A stretch of DNA of 64,000 nt from an uncultured Elusimicrobiales bacterium (GCA_944327085.1 CALVGG010000002.1:308531-372530), one strand, 5' to 3'. Positions 26,010 through 35,116 are shown, counted from the stretch's first letter. Numbers and translations are program-made. The notes: generated by a model from the letters alone, not told the origin.

Positions 26010-26063
26010 TTGAAAAGAAGTAAAAAAAATGTATAATAATATATGAACATATATTCATATATT
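26010..26063 (+). promoter_or_regulatory. Promoter and SmtB/CadC-type operator
   Basis: TTGAAA (26010-26015), 16-nt spacer, TATAAT (26032-26037), immediately followed by an inverted repeat: arms 26038-26047 and 26054-26063 are perfect 10-bp complements (AATATATGAA/TTCATATATT); in 12-2-12 form 11 of 12 positions match. This is the classic operator form of SmtB/CadC/CzrA sensors, placed to block the start of transcription. Confidence 0.85.
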
Positions 26064-26077
26064 TGAGGTTTATGGTT

Positions 26078-26452
26078 ATGTCTCCATCCAAAAAAACAAT
26101 TAAAACGGCCGTATGCGCTCAGCCGTTGGCACACCAAAAAGCTGCTAAAAAATTAAAACAAAACGCCCCGAAAGAAGAAGAACTTTACGACTTGGCAGAC
26201 TTGTTTAAAGCGTTTGCGGATTCGTCGCGCATCAAAATATTATGGGCGCTTAGCGCGTCGGAATTTTGTGTGTGTGATTTGGCGGACGCATTGGGCATGA
26301 CGCAGTCCGCCGTGTCCCATCAGCTGCGTTTACTAAAACAAAGCCGTTTAATAAAAAGCCGCCGCGAAGGGCAAAGCATTATCTATTCTTTAGCGGACGA
26401 GCATGTTAAAAAAGTATTTAGCTTAGGTTTAGAACACGTGAGGGAAAAATGA
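26078..26452 (+). CDS. SmtB/CadC-family metal-sensing repressor
   Basis: 124 aa from ATG 26078, chosen because GAGG (26065-26068) lies 9 nt upstream; earlier TTG/ATG starts are too close to it. Winged-helix ArsR/SmtB fold (LFKAFADSSRIKILWAL; recognition helix TQSAVSHQLRLLKQ). Two metal sites can be read: alpha-3N type, CVC at 64-66 with possible partner Cys13, and alpha-5 type, D107-x-H109-x10-H120-x2-E123, matching the SmtB zinc site exactly in spacing. Metal binding should release the operator. Stop overlaps the ATPase start by 4 nt, so repressor and exporter are co-expressed. Confidence 0.92.
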   Translation: MSPSKKTIKTAVCAQPLAHQKAAKKLKQNAPKEEELYDLADLFKAFADSSRIKILWALSASEFCVCDLADALGMTQSAVSHQLRLLKQSRLIKSRREGQSIIYSLADEHVKKVFSLGLEHVREK

Positions 26453-28371
26453 GCAATATGCATACGCAACAATGTTCCTGCAGTGGGGATTGCCACGCGC
26501 AGGCTTTACCGCAAAACTACGGCATAAAACAATTTGCCGAGGAAAAGAGACTGCTTTTATTGGCTATTGTACTGTTTGCGGCGGGTTTCTTTTTTAACGG
26601 TCTGCTTACCGTACAATTTGTGTTGTATTTTATTGCCTGGCTGCTGGCCGGGAAAGAGGTGCTTTTAACCTCTTTAAAAAAATTAGGCAAAGGCAATTTT
26701 TTAGACGAAAACTTTTTAATGTCCGCCGCCACGGTAGGGGCTTTTATCCTAAAGCAATACCCTGAGGCCGCCGCCGTAATGATATTTTATCAGGTAGGGG
26801 AGGCCTTTCAGGAGTATGCGGCCGGCAATTCCCGCCGTTCCATTAAATTCCTGCTGGCCATGCGCCCGCCTTTTGCCCGTGTGCAGGAAGGCGCTTCCTG
26901 GCGTAAAACCGCACCGGAAAGTGTACAGCCAGGCCAAGTAATAGCCGTGTACCCCGGGGAAAAAATCCCGCTGGACGGTACCGTTACGCAAGGGAAAGCC
27001 TATGTGGATACTTCTGCCTTAACGGGGGAATCCGTCCCGCGCCGCCTTACGGCCGGGGGGGATGCTTTAGGCGGTTTTGTGTGTAAAGACGGCAAACTGA
27101 TTATCAAAGTGCTCCGCCCTTATAAAGAAAGTGCCAGCGCCAAAATTGTGGAACTGGTGGAACATGCCGCTTCCAAAAAAGCGCAAACGGAAAACTTTAT
27201 TTCCCGCTTTGCGCGCTGGTATACACCTGTGGTGGTAGGGGCTGCCGTGCTGGTGGCCGTTGTGCCGCCTTTCATTATACCCGGGGCAGAATTTAAAGTA
27301 TGGGTATACCGCGCATTGGTATTTTTGGTTATTTCGTGCCCGTGTGCGCTGGTGCTTTCGGTGCCGCTTGGTTTCTTTGGCGGTATTGGCGGTATGGCCA
27401 AAAACGGTATTTTGGTAAAAGGCGGGAACTATGTGGAGGCCCTTTCCCGCATGGGCATATTGGCTACGGACAAAACCGGCACGCTTACCCAGGGGGTGTT
27501 TGAGGTTTCTTCTGTACAGCCTAGCGGCTTGCCCAAGGAAGCCTTTTTGGAAATTTGCGCCCTGGCGGAACACGCCTCTTCCCACCCCATAGCAGCGGCT
27601 CTGCGCCAAGCCTGGGGAAAAGAACTAAACGCTGCCCGCGTACAGGAATTAAAAGAAACCGCCGGGCAGGGCATCAGCGCCAGGGTGGACGGCAAACCCG
27701 TGCTGATAGGCAAAATGTCCTTTCTTCAGGCAAACGGTATACAAAACATTAAACAGGTGCCAAACGCCGTATATTGCGCCATAAACGGCCAATTTGCCGG
27801 CCTGGTAACCATAGAGGATAAATTAAAAGAAGACGCCGCACAAGCCGTTTTAGCCCTTAAAAAGCAGGGCGTTAAACAGGTTGTGCTGTTAACGGGAGAC
27901 AACAGTGCCAATGCGCAAAAAACCGCGCAGGAAGTAAGTGCCGATGCTTTTTATGCGGATTTGCTGCCGGCAGGCAAAGTGGCCAAAGTGGAAGAATTAA
28001 AGGCCGGGCTGCCCGCCAAATACACCTTAGCCTTTGTGGGGGACGGCATTAACGACGCCCCTGTATTGGCCCGGGCGGACGTGGGTATTGCCATGGGCGC
28101 CCTGGGAAGCGACGCCGCCGTGGAAGCGGCCGATGTGGTGCTGATGAGCGATGAGCCCATCAAAATTCCGCAGGCAGTGGCCGCGGCCCGCTTTACCCTG
28201 CATATTGTACGGCAAAACATTTGGGTGGCATTAGCCATAAAAACCATTATTTTGCTGTTGGGTGTGGCGGGGGAAGCCAACCTGTGGGAAGCGGTATTTG
28301 CCGATGTGGGCGTATCGGTAGCGGCAGTGCTTAACTCTTGCCGGCCGTTAAAGTATAAACCGCGTTTATAA
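26449..28371 (+). CDS. zntA: P1B-type Zn/Cd/Pb-exporting ATPase
   Basis: 640 aa heavy-metal pump of the inner membrane. Motifs: metal-path SCPCALV (Cys297, Cys299), phosphorylation DKTGTLT (Asp341), HP motif SSHPIAAAL, GDGINDAP hinge, A-domain TGES. The distal membrane segment has FADVGVSVAAVLNSCRPL, typical of the Zn/Cd/Pb (ZntA/CadA) group rather than copper pumps. There is no N-terminal HMA domain; instead a short leader with His5, Cys9, Cys11, Cys15 (QQCSCSGDC) may bind metal. Controlled by the adjacent repressor and operator. Confidence 0.93.
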   Translation: MSNMHTQQCSCSGDCHAQALPQNYGIKQFAEEKRLLLLAIVLFAAGFFFNGLLTVQFVLYFIAWLLAGKEVLLTSLKKLGKGNFLDENFLMSAATVGAFILKQYPEAAAVMIFYQVGEAFQEYAAGNSRRSIKFLLAMRPPFARVQEGASWRKTAPESVQPGQVIAVYPGEKIPLDGTVTQGKAYVDTSALTGESVPRRLTAGGDALGGFVCKDGKLIIKVLRPYKESASAKIVELVEHAASKKAQTENFISRFARWYTPVVVGAAVLVAVVPPFIIPGAEFKVWVYRALVFLVISCPCALVLSVPLGFFGGIGGMAKNGILVKGGNYVEALSRMGILATDKTGTLTQGVFEVSSVQPSGLPKEAFLEICALAEHASSHPIAAALRQAWGKELNAARVQELKETAGQGISARVDGKPVLIGKMSFLQANGIQNIKQVPNAVYCAINGQFAGLVTIEDKLKEDAAQAVLALKKQGVKQVVLLTGDNSANAQKTAQEVSADAFYADLLPAGKVAKVEELKAGLPAKYTLAFVGDGINDAPVLARADVGIAMGALGSDAAVEAADVVLMSDEPIKIPQAVAAARFTLHIVRQNIWVALAIKTIILLLGVAGEANLWEAVFADVGVSVAAVLNSCRPLKYKPRL

Positions 28372-28393
28372 GTAAGCAATAAACAATATCCGT

Positions 28394-28424
28394 AAAAAAC
28401 CCCGGGTTGTGCCCGGGGTTTTTT
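28394..28424. terminator. Bidirectional terminator
   Basis: CCCCGGG/CCCGGGG stem flanked by A6 and T6; separates the ATPase gene from the convergent secreted-protein gene. Confidence 0.9.
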
Positions 28425-28437
28425 ATTGTACATCAAT

Positions 28438-29004
28438 TTATAGTTCTTGATGATATACTTCTTTAAAATTTAACGCGCCGTACTTGGCCTCCAACACTTT
28501 CTGCAATTGGCCGTAGGCCGGATAATGCGCTTTATGCAATAAACAGTTGGAATATAACCAAGCCACATAATAGGTGGTCATATCTTTAACGGTGCCGTTT
28601 TTGTTTTGGGCGTAATTTACGGCATAGCGGGCGTTTTTCTTAAACCAGGTTTCCGCCAAGATGGCATCCATGGTTTTGCCCGGGTGAAGCAGGCGGGCGG
28701 AAGCTTGGGCCAAGGGGTAGAGGGCTTTTTCATCCAGTTTGGAAGGAAGGGGAAGGCGCATAATTTGGTTTTTTAATAAAATATTTTGGCGTAAAACCGC
28801 GGGAACAGCTCCGTGAATTTTTTTCAATAACATTTTATTGAAATTTTGTGGGTTGCTGTTTTTTAATAACAATTGCCCGATGGCGGATTTTCCCTGTTTG
28901 TTGGCTATTTGCGGGGCCTGTTTAATGGCTTTTTTAAAAAAACCCTGTGCCTGGGCGGAAACGGAAAGGCAAACAATCATACAAATCAAAATTATTTTAT
29001 ACAT
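28438..29004 (-). CDS. Small basic secreted protein, unknown function
   Basis: 188 aa with signal peptide (MYKIILICMIVCLSVSAQAQ, cut likely after AQA). The mature protein starts GFFKKAIKQAPQ and is Lys/Ala/Leu-rich and mostly helical; no enzyme motif. The opening resembles that of the secreted protein at 45100 (Phe/Lys-rich helix after the signal). Conventional expression signals: TACAAT -10 and AAGGAG 7 nt before the ATG. Family not recognised. Confidence 0.75.
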   Translation of the reverse strand: MYKIILICMIVCLSVSAQAQGFFKKAIKQAPQIANKQGKSAIGQLLLKNSNPQNFNKMLLKKIHGAVPAVLRQNILLKNQIMRLPLPSKLDEKALYPLAQASARLLHPGKTMDAILAETWFKKNARYAVNYAQNKNGTVKDMTTYYVAWLYSNCLLHKAHYPAYGQLQKVLEAKYGALNFKEVYHQEL

Positions 29005-29191
29005 ATTTTCTCCTTTTGTTTAGTAAATTGTAGCAATCTGCCTCATTGAGTGCCTGGGCCATTGGGCCTAGATATAAATGTTTTTAAGTCCTATGTTTTG
29101 CGCACGGGGAATGACGATAGACACAAGCGGGGCGAAACATAAAAAACCGGGTGTTTTATCACCCGGGAACAGTATCCAAACACGGTGTGTT
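29005..29191. other. Spacer with GGGCC repeat and mltG terminator
   Basis: Contains the promoter of the leftward secreted-protein gene, a TGGGCCATTGGGCCTA motif pair (about 29054-29070) and the mltG terminator: CCGGGTG/CACCCGG (29147-29166) followed on the minus strand by TTTTTT. Confidence 0.55.
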
Positions 29192-30160
29192 TTATTCCAG
29201 CCCGCGTATGCGGCGGATATTGCGTTTGTGTTGGTCAAACGTAGGGCTGAACACATGGCGGCCTGTGTTATCGGCCACAAAGTATAAATTATCAAAATTA
29301 GGCGTGGGGTTTAATACACCCAGGATAGACTCATAACTGGGGTTGCAAATGGGCCCCGGCGGCAACCCCGCATTGCGGTAGGTGTTGTAAGGGGATTGGG
29401 TTTTTAAGTCCTTATAGGTAAGGCCCTTTTTCCAGTAGCGGTTTTCTTTGGCGTTATAACCCAAAGCGTACTGGACGGTAGGGTCAGCCTCCAGGCGTTT
29501 GCCTATTTTTAAGCGGTTTAAATAAACGGCGGCAATTTTGGGGCGCTCGTCGTGGTGGATGGCTTCGCGTTCCACAATGGAGGCCAAGGTTAATATTTCA
29601 TTTTCAGATAACTTAGACGGATATTTTAACAAAAGCGGCAAGACGCGCTGTTCATACTGGCCGGTCATCTCCGCCACTACTTTTTGCGCGGGGGTATTTT
29701 CGGAAAATAAATACGTGGAGGGGTAGAGCTTTCCTTCCAGCTTGCGTTCCCGCACAATAGATAGAAATTCTTTCCCGTCCGTAATGCCCTTTTCGGACAG
29801 GGCCTCCGCTATTTCCTCGCTTCTCCAGCCTTCCAGCACGGTTAAGCGCTCGTAGTGGGTGCAACGGCCGCTTTTAATACAGTTGATAACCTCAAAGCTG
29901 GGGGTGTTTTTGCGCAGGTCAAACTTGCCGGCCTTTAAATCTTTGGCCGACGCGGTAAGCCTTAACAATATTTTAAACGCCAGCGGGTTTTTAATTACTC
30001 CGGCTTCTTTTAATTCCTGTGCAACGGACGCCCCGCTTTGCCCCGGGCGTATGGTAAAGGTAATCAGCTCTCCTTTATCCCAGGAGAACATCTTTACCAG
30101 CCACAGCACGCTGCCCAAAAAGAAACAACAAATTACAGCAAATATAAGAAGCCGTTTCAT
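29192..30160 (-). CDS. mltG: Endolytic murein transglycosylase MltG
   Basis: 322 aa, one N-terminal membrane span (LLIFAVICCFFLGSVLWLV), a LysM-like ITFTIRPGQSGASVAQELKE segment and the YceG catalytic domain with LASIVEREA (catalytic Glu), PTVQYALGY, YNTYRNAGLPPGPICNPS and LYFVADNTGRHVFSPTFDQH. It cleaves nascent glycan strands and is thought to terminate their synthesis. Starts 4 nt after the tyrS stop. Confidence 0.95.
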   Translation of the reverse strand: MKRLLIFAVICCFFLGSVLWLVKMFSWDKGELITFTIRPGQSGASVAQELKEAGVIKNPLAFKILLRLTASAKDLKAGKFDLRKNTPSFEVINCIKSGRCTHYERLTVLEGWRSEEIAEALSEKGITDGKEFLSIVRERKLEGKLYPSTYLFSENTPAQKVVAEMTGQYEQRVLPLLLKYPSKLSENEILTLASIVEREAIHHDERPKIAAVYLNRLKIGKRLEADPTVQYALGYNAKENRYWKKGLTYKDLKTQSPYNTYRNAGLPPGPICNPSYESILGVLNPTPNFDNLYFVADNTGRHVFSPTFDQHKRNIRRIRGLE

Positions 30161-30164
30161 TTAT

Positions 30165-31325
30165 TTATTTCACCAATTTCAAAAAAGTGCGTCGGCCGAT
30201 TTGCAGCACGGTGCCGTTTTCAAACGAGAGGGGGGCGTCTTTCTCCGCCTTTATCCCGTTTAAGCGCACGGCACCCTGGTCTATCAGTGCACGGGCTTTG
30301 TTTTTGCTTTGAGCCGCACCCGCCGCAAAAATGACGGCAGAAAGCAAAGCCCCTTCCTGCGGTTTAAATTCGGGCATTTCGTCCGGGTTTTGTTTTTTGG
30401 AGAATACCTGCTCAAAATTGGCCCGGGCCGCTTGGGCGGCTTCCTGCCCGTGGAAACGGGCCGTAAGCAAGCCGGCCAGCTGTTTTTTGGCTTCCATGGG
30501 GTGCATGGCTTTTACCTGCGCCATATCGGCAGAGGTTAACAGCTCGTAATAAGAAATCATCAACTCGTCAGACACGGACATAATTTTCCCGAACATATCG
30601 TTCGGCGCGTCATTAAGGCCCACATAGTTGCCGTAGGATTTGGACATTTTCTTCACGCCGTCAATCCCCACCAGCAGCGGCACCGTAATGGCCACCTGCG
30701 GTTCCTGGCCGTTGTTTTTTTGCAGCTGGCGGCCGACTAATAAGTTAAAAATCTGGTCCGTACCTCCCAGCTCCACATCCGCATTTAAGGCCACAGAGTC
30801 CTGCCCCTGGAACAAGCTGTAAAGCACCTCCAGCAAGCTAATGGGGTTGCCCTCGGCCATGCGTTTTTTAAAGTCTTCGCGTTCCAACACCTGGGCCACG
30901 GTTACTTTTTGCAGGATTTGCATAAGGCTTTTGCCGGAAACAAACGGGTCCAGCCATTCGCTGTTAAAGCGTACTTCGGTTTTGGAAGGGTCGAGCACTT
31001 TAAAGGCTTGGTCCGTATAGGTTTTGGCGTTTTCTAAAATTTTCTCGCGTGGCAAGACGGGGCGGGTGGAATCGCGGCCGGAAGGGTCGCCCACGGCGGC
31101 GGTAAAATCCCCAATGACGAGAACCGCCTTATGCCCCAAGTCTTGAAAGCGGCGCAGTAAAGACAGCACCACACTGTGCCCCAGGTGCAGGTCAGCGCTG
31201 GTCGGGTCACACCCTAATTTTACGGTTAAGGTTTTGCCGCTTTCCAGTTTTTTGGCTAAATCGGCTTTGGACACCACATCCACGCAGCCGCGCGTTAAAA
31301 AGTTGATTTGTTCGTCAATGGTCAT
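30165..31325 (-). CDS. tyrS: Tyrosine-tRNA ligase
   Basis: 386 aa from ATG 31325, 9 nt after GGAG; ATG 31331 would be only 3 nt from it. Class I synthetase: HIGH-type motif HLGH, in DPTSADLHLGHSVVLS; KMSKS motif in GVKKMSKSYGNYVG; C-terminal S4-like RNA-binding domain (KNKARALIDQGAVRLNGIKA). The short linker and S4 tail fit the TyrRS form sometimes called TyrZ-like. Operon with mltG; conventional promoter TAAAAT further upstream. Confidence 0.95.
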   Translation of the reverse strand: MTIDEQINFLTRGCVDVVSKADLAKKLESGKTLTVKLGCDPTSADLHLGHSVVLSLLRRFQDLGHKAVLVIGDFTAAVGDPSGRDSTRPVLPREKILENAKTYTDQAFKVLDPSKTEVRFNSEWLDPFVSGKSLMQILQKVTVAQVLEREDFKKRMAEGNPISLLEVLYSLFQGQDSVALNADVELGGTDQIFNLLVGRQLQKNNGQEPQVAITVPLLVGIDGVKKMSKSYGNYVGLNDAPNDMFGKIMSVSDELMISYYELLTSADMAQVKAMHPMEAKKQLAGLLTARFHGQEAAQAARANFEQVFSKKQNPDEMPEFKPQEGALLSAVIFAAGAAQSKNKARALIDQGAVRLNGIKAEKDAPLSFENGTVLQIGRRTFLKLVK

Positions 31326-31379
31326 TGTCATAATCTCCAGAATGGGTACTTACTAATATTTTAGCATATACAAACTAAA

Positions 31380-31401
31380 ACCGCCTGGCGGCCAGGCGGT
31401 A
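31380..31401 (-). terminator. Terminator of DUF805 gene
   Basis: ACCGCCTGG/CCAGGCGGT stem followed on the minus strand by TTTAGTTT. Confidence 0.75.
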
Positions 31402-31424
31402 AAAAACAGTGTTTTGCGTTTTAT

Positions 31425-31754
31425 TTACCGGGGCAAACCGTAGCGGTTGGCAAACGGCTGGCCGGGCCAAAAACAAAGTATCAGTATGCAAATGGGAAAG
31501 ATATAAACCAGTATGGTCCACCAGGCGCAAAAATCAATATCGTGCAGGCGGCGTATAATGGCACTGCAGGAATAGAGCAGAAAAACCAGCAACAGCCCGC
31601 TGCCAATAAACATAAACGGGATTAACAGCAACTCCCATCCGCCGCCTAAATGGGCCAACGCCACAAACATAGAGCCCAAGGCGTAAATAACCAGGGCAAT
31701 CAGCATGCGGATAATAAATGATTTTCTGTTTAAACGTCCCTGAACACTAAACAT
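31425..31754 (-). CDS. DUF805 family membrane protein
   Basis: 109 aa with the DUF805 signature: N-terminal GRLNRKSFIIRM, three to four membrane spans, the RRLHDIDFCAWW motif and C-terminal NRYG. Family function is unknown; it is a small inner-membrane protein widespread in bacteria. Single-gene unit with a strong AAGGGGG ribosome site and its own terminator. Confidence 0.9.
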   Translation of the reverse strand: MFSVQGRLNRKSFIIRMLIALVIYALGSMFVALAHLGGGWELLLIPFMFIGSGLLLVFLLYSCSAIIRRLHDIDFCAWWTILVYIFPICILILCFWPGQPFANRYGLPR

Positions 31755-31803
31755 AAAACCCCCTTGGTAATGTATTTAGTTTATGGTACAAAAAATAAAC
31801 GGT

Positions 31804-33774
31804 TTAGTAAAAGTCGTACGGATCGGCCGAGAGTTTGAGGGGGTGCTTTTTATCCTGCGTGCACAGGCGGTCCAGCGCCGCCACGGCGGGGAAATATTGT
31901 TCGTTATCTAATTTAAACAAAAGGTATTCTTTTTTTAATTTATCGGTTTTTTTACCGCAAGGTACGGGGCCGGATATTTCCAAGGCACAGCCTTTAAACA
32001 AAGCTTTTAAGCGGGCGGTTTGCTTGTCTAATTCTGTATATTCTTTATTTTTTAACGTAACCCGTATCAGGCGCACGTAAGGCGGGTATTGAAAGGCCTC
32101 GCGCAGCGCCAGTTCCTGGCGGGAGGCTTCTTCCCAATTATTGTTTACTAAATATTCAAAAGGGTAAATATCCTGGCCTGAGGCCTGCACAATTAAACGC
32201 CCGCCCGGCACGCAGGCTGCGCTGTAACGCAGCTGAAAAAGCAACTGGCCGAACTTTTCGCTGGCGCGAAAGTCCGGGCTGTCCAGCTCCAAATCGGCGT
32301 CCAGCACGCCAAAGAGGGTTATTTTGCCTCCGGTTGCCGCGCTGGCCGCCAGGCGGGTGCCTATTAAAATATCGGCTTGGCCGCTGTAAATGGCGTGCGG
32401 GGCTTCGTGCCCCTGGCCGGATTTGGTTTTTAGCGTATCGGAATCCAAACGCAAAATGCGCGCCTGTGGGAAAAGCTTTTGCACTTCGGTTACTATTTTT
32501 TGCGTTCCGCCCCCGCGTGATTTAAAAATAAGGTTGGAACACTTGGGGCATTTTTGCTCCAAAGGCTCATGCGCGCCGCATTTTTTACAAAGCAAAAAAT
32601 CCCCCGTTTCCGGCGTGTTCTCGCGCGAGAGGATCGCCCCGCATTTCTTACAGCGGGCGTATTCCCCGCAGTTTAAACAATAATAAGCATTGGAATAGCC
32701 GCGGCGGTTTAAAATGAGCAGTACCGGCTCTTTGCGGGTTAAGTTTTGGCGGATTTGATCGGCCAGGAAGTCGGAAATATATTTGGAGTGTTCCCCGCGT
32801 TTGGCGGTAATTTTAACCTGGGGGGTATAATCGGCCCCCGGGCGTTTTTGCGTAAGCTGAAAGTGCGCCACCCGCCCGTCCTGCACCAGTTTAAACATTT
32901 CCAAACTGGGGGTTTGCGATACAAAAACCACCATGGCTGCGTGCATTTGCCCGCGCAAAAGGGCCAAATCCCGCAGGTGATAATAAGGCTTGTTTTCTTC
33001 CTGCTTGTAGTTTTCGTCTTCTTCCTTTAGCACCACGGCCAAACGCAAGTTTTTAAACGGAAGGAGTATGCCCGAGCGCATGGCTATCACCACGCACGGC
33101 ACACCGTTTGCCACGGCGGAAAAATATTTCTTTTTCTGCGCCAGCGGCGTTTTGCTGTGCCAGCAGAATACATACTCCGCCCCAAATTGCTGTTGGGCGC
33201 GGGCAATAAAATCTTTGGCGGCCACAATGTCCGGCACGGTAATAAGCACCTGGCCGCAGTTTTGCAGGGCCAGTTCGGCCAGGGTTAAACAAAGTTGGGT
33301 TTTGCCGGTGGCGGCGGGGCCGCTTAATAAAACGGGGTAAAATTCATAGGCCGGGGCGGAGGCCAACTCGTTAAACACCGCTTTTTGTTGGGAAGAGAAA
33401 GAAGATACATCTTTCTTGGCGGTAAACGGCGCCGGCACGGGGCTTTCCTGCAGTTTAAAATAAGGCTGGGGAGGAACGAGGGAAAACAAAATCTGCCCAA
33501 TGGCGCCGCCCCAAGTTTTTTTAATAAACTGGGCCAGGGGGAATAAATCACTGCCAAAAACGGGGCGCGGGTCCACCACGCAAACTATGTCTTTAATTTG
33601 AATGTTTTGCAACGCGCAAGAGGGGGTTACCTGCACCACCAGCCCGGCTGTAAGCCGTGGGCCGAAAGGGGCCGTAACACGCACGCCGGGCTGAACTTGG
33701 GCTTCCAGTTCGGGGGGGATATGATAATCAAAATCACGGTCCAGCGGGACGTCAAACACTACTTTGCAAAACAT
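31804..33774 (-). CDS. priA: PriA-like replication restart protein, helicase motifs degraded
   Basis: 656 aa. N-terminal 3'-DNA-binding domain (VVFDVPLDRDFDYHIP ... GVRVTAPFGPRLTAGLVV), then a helicase-like core, eight zinc cysteines (366, 369, 375, 378, 396, 399, 409, 412) and the C-terminal domain. Walker A is kept (GPAATGKT, 152-159), but the usual DEEH box reads KEED (250-253), GSATPS reads VSQTPS, motif V reads GTRLAASAATGG instead of GTQMxxKGxxFP, and motif VI QVxGRAGR reads QLRYSAACV, losing the arginines. It probably still recognises forks and recruits restart proteins but is unlikely to unwind DNA. Last gene of gmk-rpoZ-udg-priA. Confidence 0.88.
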   Translation of the reverse strand: MFCKVVFDVPLDRDFDYHIPPELEAQVQPGVRVTAPFGPRLTAGLVVQVTPSCALQNIQIKDIVCVVDPRPVFGSDLFPLAQFIKKTWGGAIGQILFSLVPPQPYFKLQESPVPAPFTAKKDVSSFSSQQKAVFNELASAPAYEFYPVLLSGPAATGKTQLCLTLAELALQNCGQVLITVPDIVAAKDFIARAQQQFGAEYVFCWHSKTPLAQKKKYFSAVANGVPCVVIAMRSGILLPFKNLRLAVVLKEEDENYKQEENKPYYHLRDLALLRGQMHAAMVVFVSQTPSLEMFKLVQDGRVAHFQLTQKRPGADYTPQVKITAKRGEHSKYISDFLADQIRQNLTRKEPVLLILNRRGYSNAYYCLNCGEYARCKKCGAILSRENTPETGDFLLCKKCGAHEPLEQKCPKCSNLIFKSRGGGTQKIVTEVQKLFPQARILRLDSDTLKTKSGQGHEAPHAIYSGQADILIGTRLAASAATGGKITLFGVLDADLELDSPDFRASEKFGQLLFQLRYSAACVPGGRLIVQASGQDIYPFEYLVNNNWEEASRQELALREAFQYPPYVRLIRVTLKNKEYTELDKQTARLKALFKGCALEISGPVPCGKKTDKLKKEYLLFKLDNEQYFPAVAALDRLCTQDKKHPLKLSADPYDFY

Positions 33775-33783
33775 GGAAATACC

Positions 33784-34794
33784 TTATTTGGAAGGCGCTT
33801 TTAAACCCATATGCGCCATTACCATCTGCAAGTCGGCCCAGGCGTCTTTTTTCCAGCCCGGGTTGCGCAGCAAAGCGGCAGGGTGAAAGGTGGCCAATAT
33901 CTTAACCGGGCGAGGCAAGGAAACACTGTCTAAACTTAATGTATAAAACTTGCCGCGCAAAGCCCCCAAGGATTTGGCGTCCGCAATCAGCGCCTTGGCC
34001 GATACCCCGCCCAAAGCCACCACAATTTCCGGCATAATGATGGAAATTTGTTTTTCCAAATATTTGCGGCAGCAGGCAATTTCCTGGGCGTTGGGGGCGC
34101 GGTCGTTACCGTGTTTTTCGGGGTGTTGCGGGTCCACCATCGGGTGGCATTTGGCAATATTGGCAATAAATACTTCTTCGCGCTTCAAGCCCATGGCGGC
34201 TATCATTTTATCAAGCAACTGCCCGGCGCGCCCCACAAACGGGCGGCCTTGGCGGTCTTCATCATAGCCGGGGCCCTCGCCCACAAACATCAAGCGGGCA
34301 TTTACATTGCCTTCCCCGGGTACGGCGTTTAAGCGGGTGTCCCCCAGCGGGCAGCGGGAGCAGTTTTTAATCGTGGCGGCCAATTCGGCCAAAGCGGCGG
34401 TTTTTTCTTCCGTGGTCATAGCGCCTCCGGCAGGGGAAACGTTTTCTTCGGCTGCAGGGGTGCCCGCCGGCTGGGGTTTTTCCACCGTAATGGTTTGCGG
34501 GTGCTGCGGCACGGGTTGGCCAAAGACCACGGTTAACGTGTCTTGGGCGGGGGAATGGGAAACAGCTTTTTTGGCAGGCTTGGGCGCAGGGGCCGCCTCT
34601 TGATACAAAACCTGTTCGCTCACGCTATGAGCGGGTTTGGTATGTAGGGGGGGCGCCTGCACGTCCGCCTTTACGTGCGAAAACCCGGCGGCCGCCTGAT
34701 TAGTAGCGGCCGCCGATATAAAGTCTTCCTCTTCATGGGCCGAAAGAAAGTTCTTTAATTCGGCCGCCAAAGCACGTACGGACTTGTCTGCCAT
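33784..34794 (-). CDS. Family 4 uracil-DNA glycosylase, N-terminal extension
   Basis: 336 aa. Thermophile-type (UDG4/5) iron-sulfur uracil-DNA glycosylase starting base-excision repair. The first ~150 residues are a low-complexity Ala/Pro/Thr-rich extension; the enzyme domain follows with CSRCPLGDTRLNAVPGEG, FVGEGPGYDEDRQGRPFVGRAG (catalytic region GEGPG), IAKCHPM, EIACCRKYLE and C-terminal TFHPAALLRNP. Cys ligands for the 4Fe-4S cluster are the CxxC, the IAKC and the ACC cysteines. Located between rpoZ (8 nt away) and priA (9 nt). Confidence 0.92.
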   Translation of the reverse strand: MADKSVRALAAELKNFLSAHEEEDFISAAATNQAAAGFSHVKADVQAPPLHTKPAHSVSEQVLYQEAAPAPKPAKKAVSHSPAQDTLTVVFGQPVPQHPQTITVEKPQPAGTPAAEENVSPAGGAMTTEEKTAALAELAATIKNCSRCPLGDTRLNAVPGEGNVNARLMFVGEGPGYDEDRQGRPFVGRAGQLLDKMIAAMGLKREEVFIANIAKCHPMVDPQHPEKHGNDRAPNAQEIACCRKYLEKQISIIMPEIVVALGGVSAKALIADAKSLGALRGKFYTLSLDSVSLPRPVKILATFHPAALLRNPGWKKDAWADLQMVMAHMGLKAPSK

Positions 34795-34801
34795 GTCGTT
34801 C

Positions 34802-35098
34802 TTATAATTTCATCGGCTCTTTGGCCTTGCGTTCCGCTTCTTTGCGGGCTTCTTCTTGCGCTTTTAATTCAGCTTCCAGGTTTTCTTTGCTGATTTTCAG
34901 CACTTCTTCTTTGGAAACTTTGTTGGAAATGATGTCGTCCAACGCTACTTTAATTACCACAGCATTGGGCTGGTTTTTGTATTCGTCTTTCTTTTTTAAT
35001 TCTTTGGCCCAGATAGACGCCAAAACCACCACGTCGTAGCGGTCGCCGTCAAAATTCATCAGCTTAGCGTCAAATTCTTTATCTTGTTTTATAGACAT
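34802..35098 (-). CDS. rpoZ: RNA polymerase omega subunit
   Basis: 98 aa. Short omega chain that stabilises the beta-prime subunit. FDGDRYDVVVLASIWAKELKK is the conserved core and AVVIKVALDDIISNKVSKEE the second part; the tail is a charged Glu/Lys/Ala helix. Family conservation is low, but the gmk-rpoZ order, normal in many bacteria, supports the call. Confidence 0.85.
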   Translation of the reverse strand: MSIKQDKEFDAKLMNFDGDRYDVVVLASIWAKELKKKDEYKNQPNAVVIKVALDDIISNKVSKEEVLKISKENLEAELKAQEEARKEAERKAKEPMKL

Positions 35099-35116
35099 TT
35101 GTTCACTCCCTTAACG

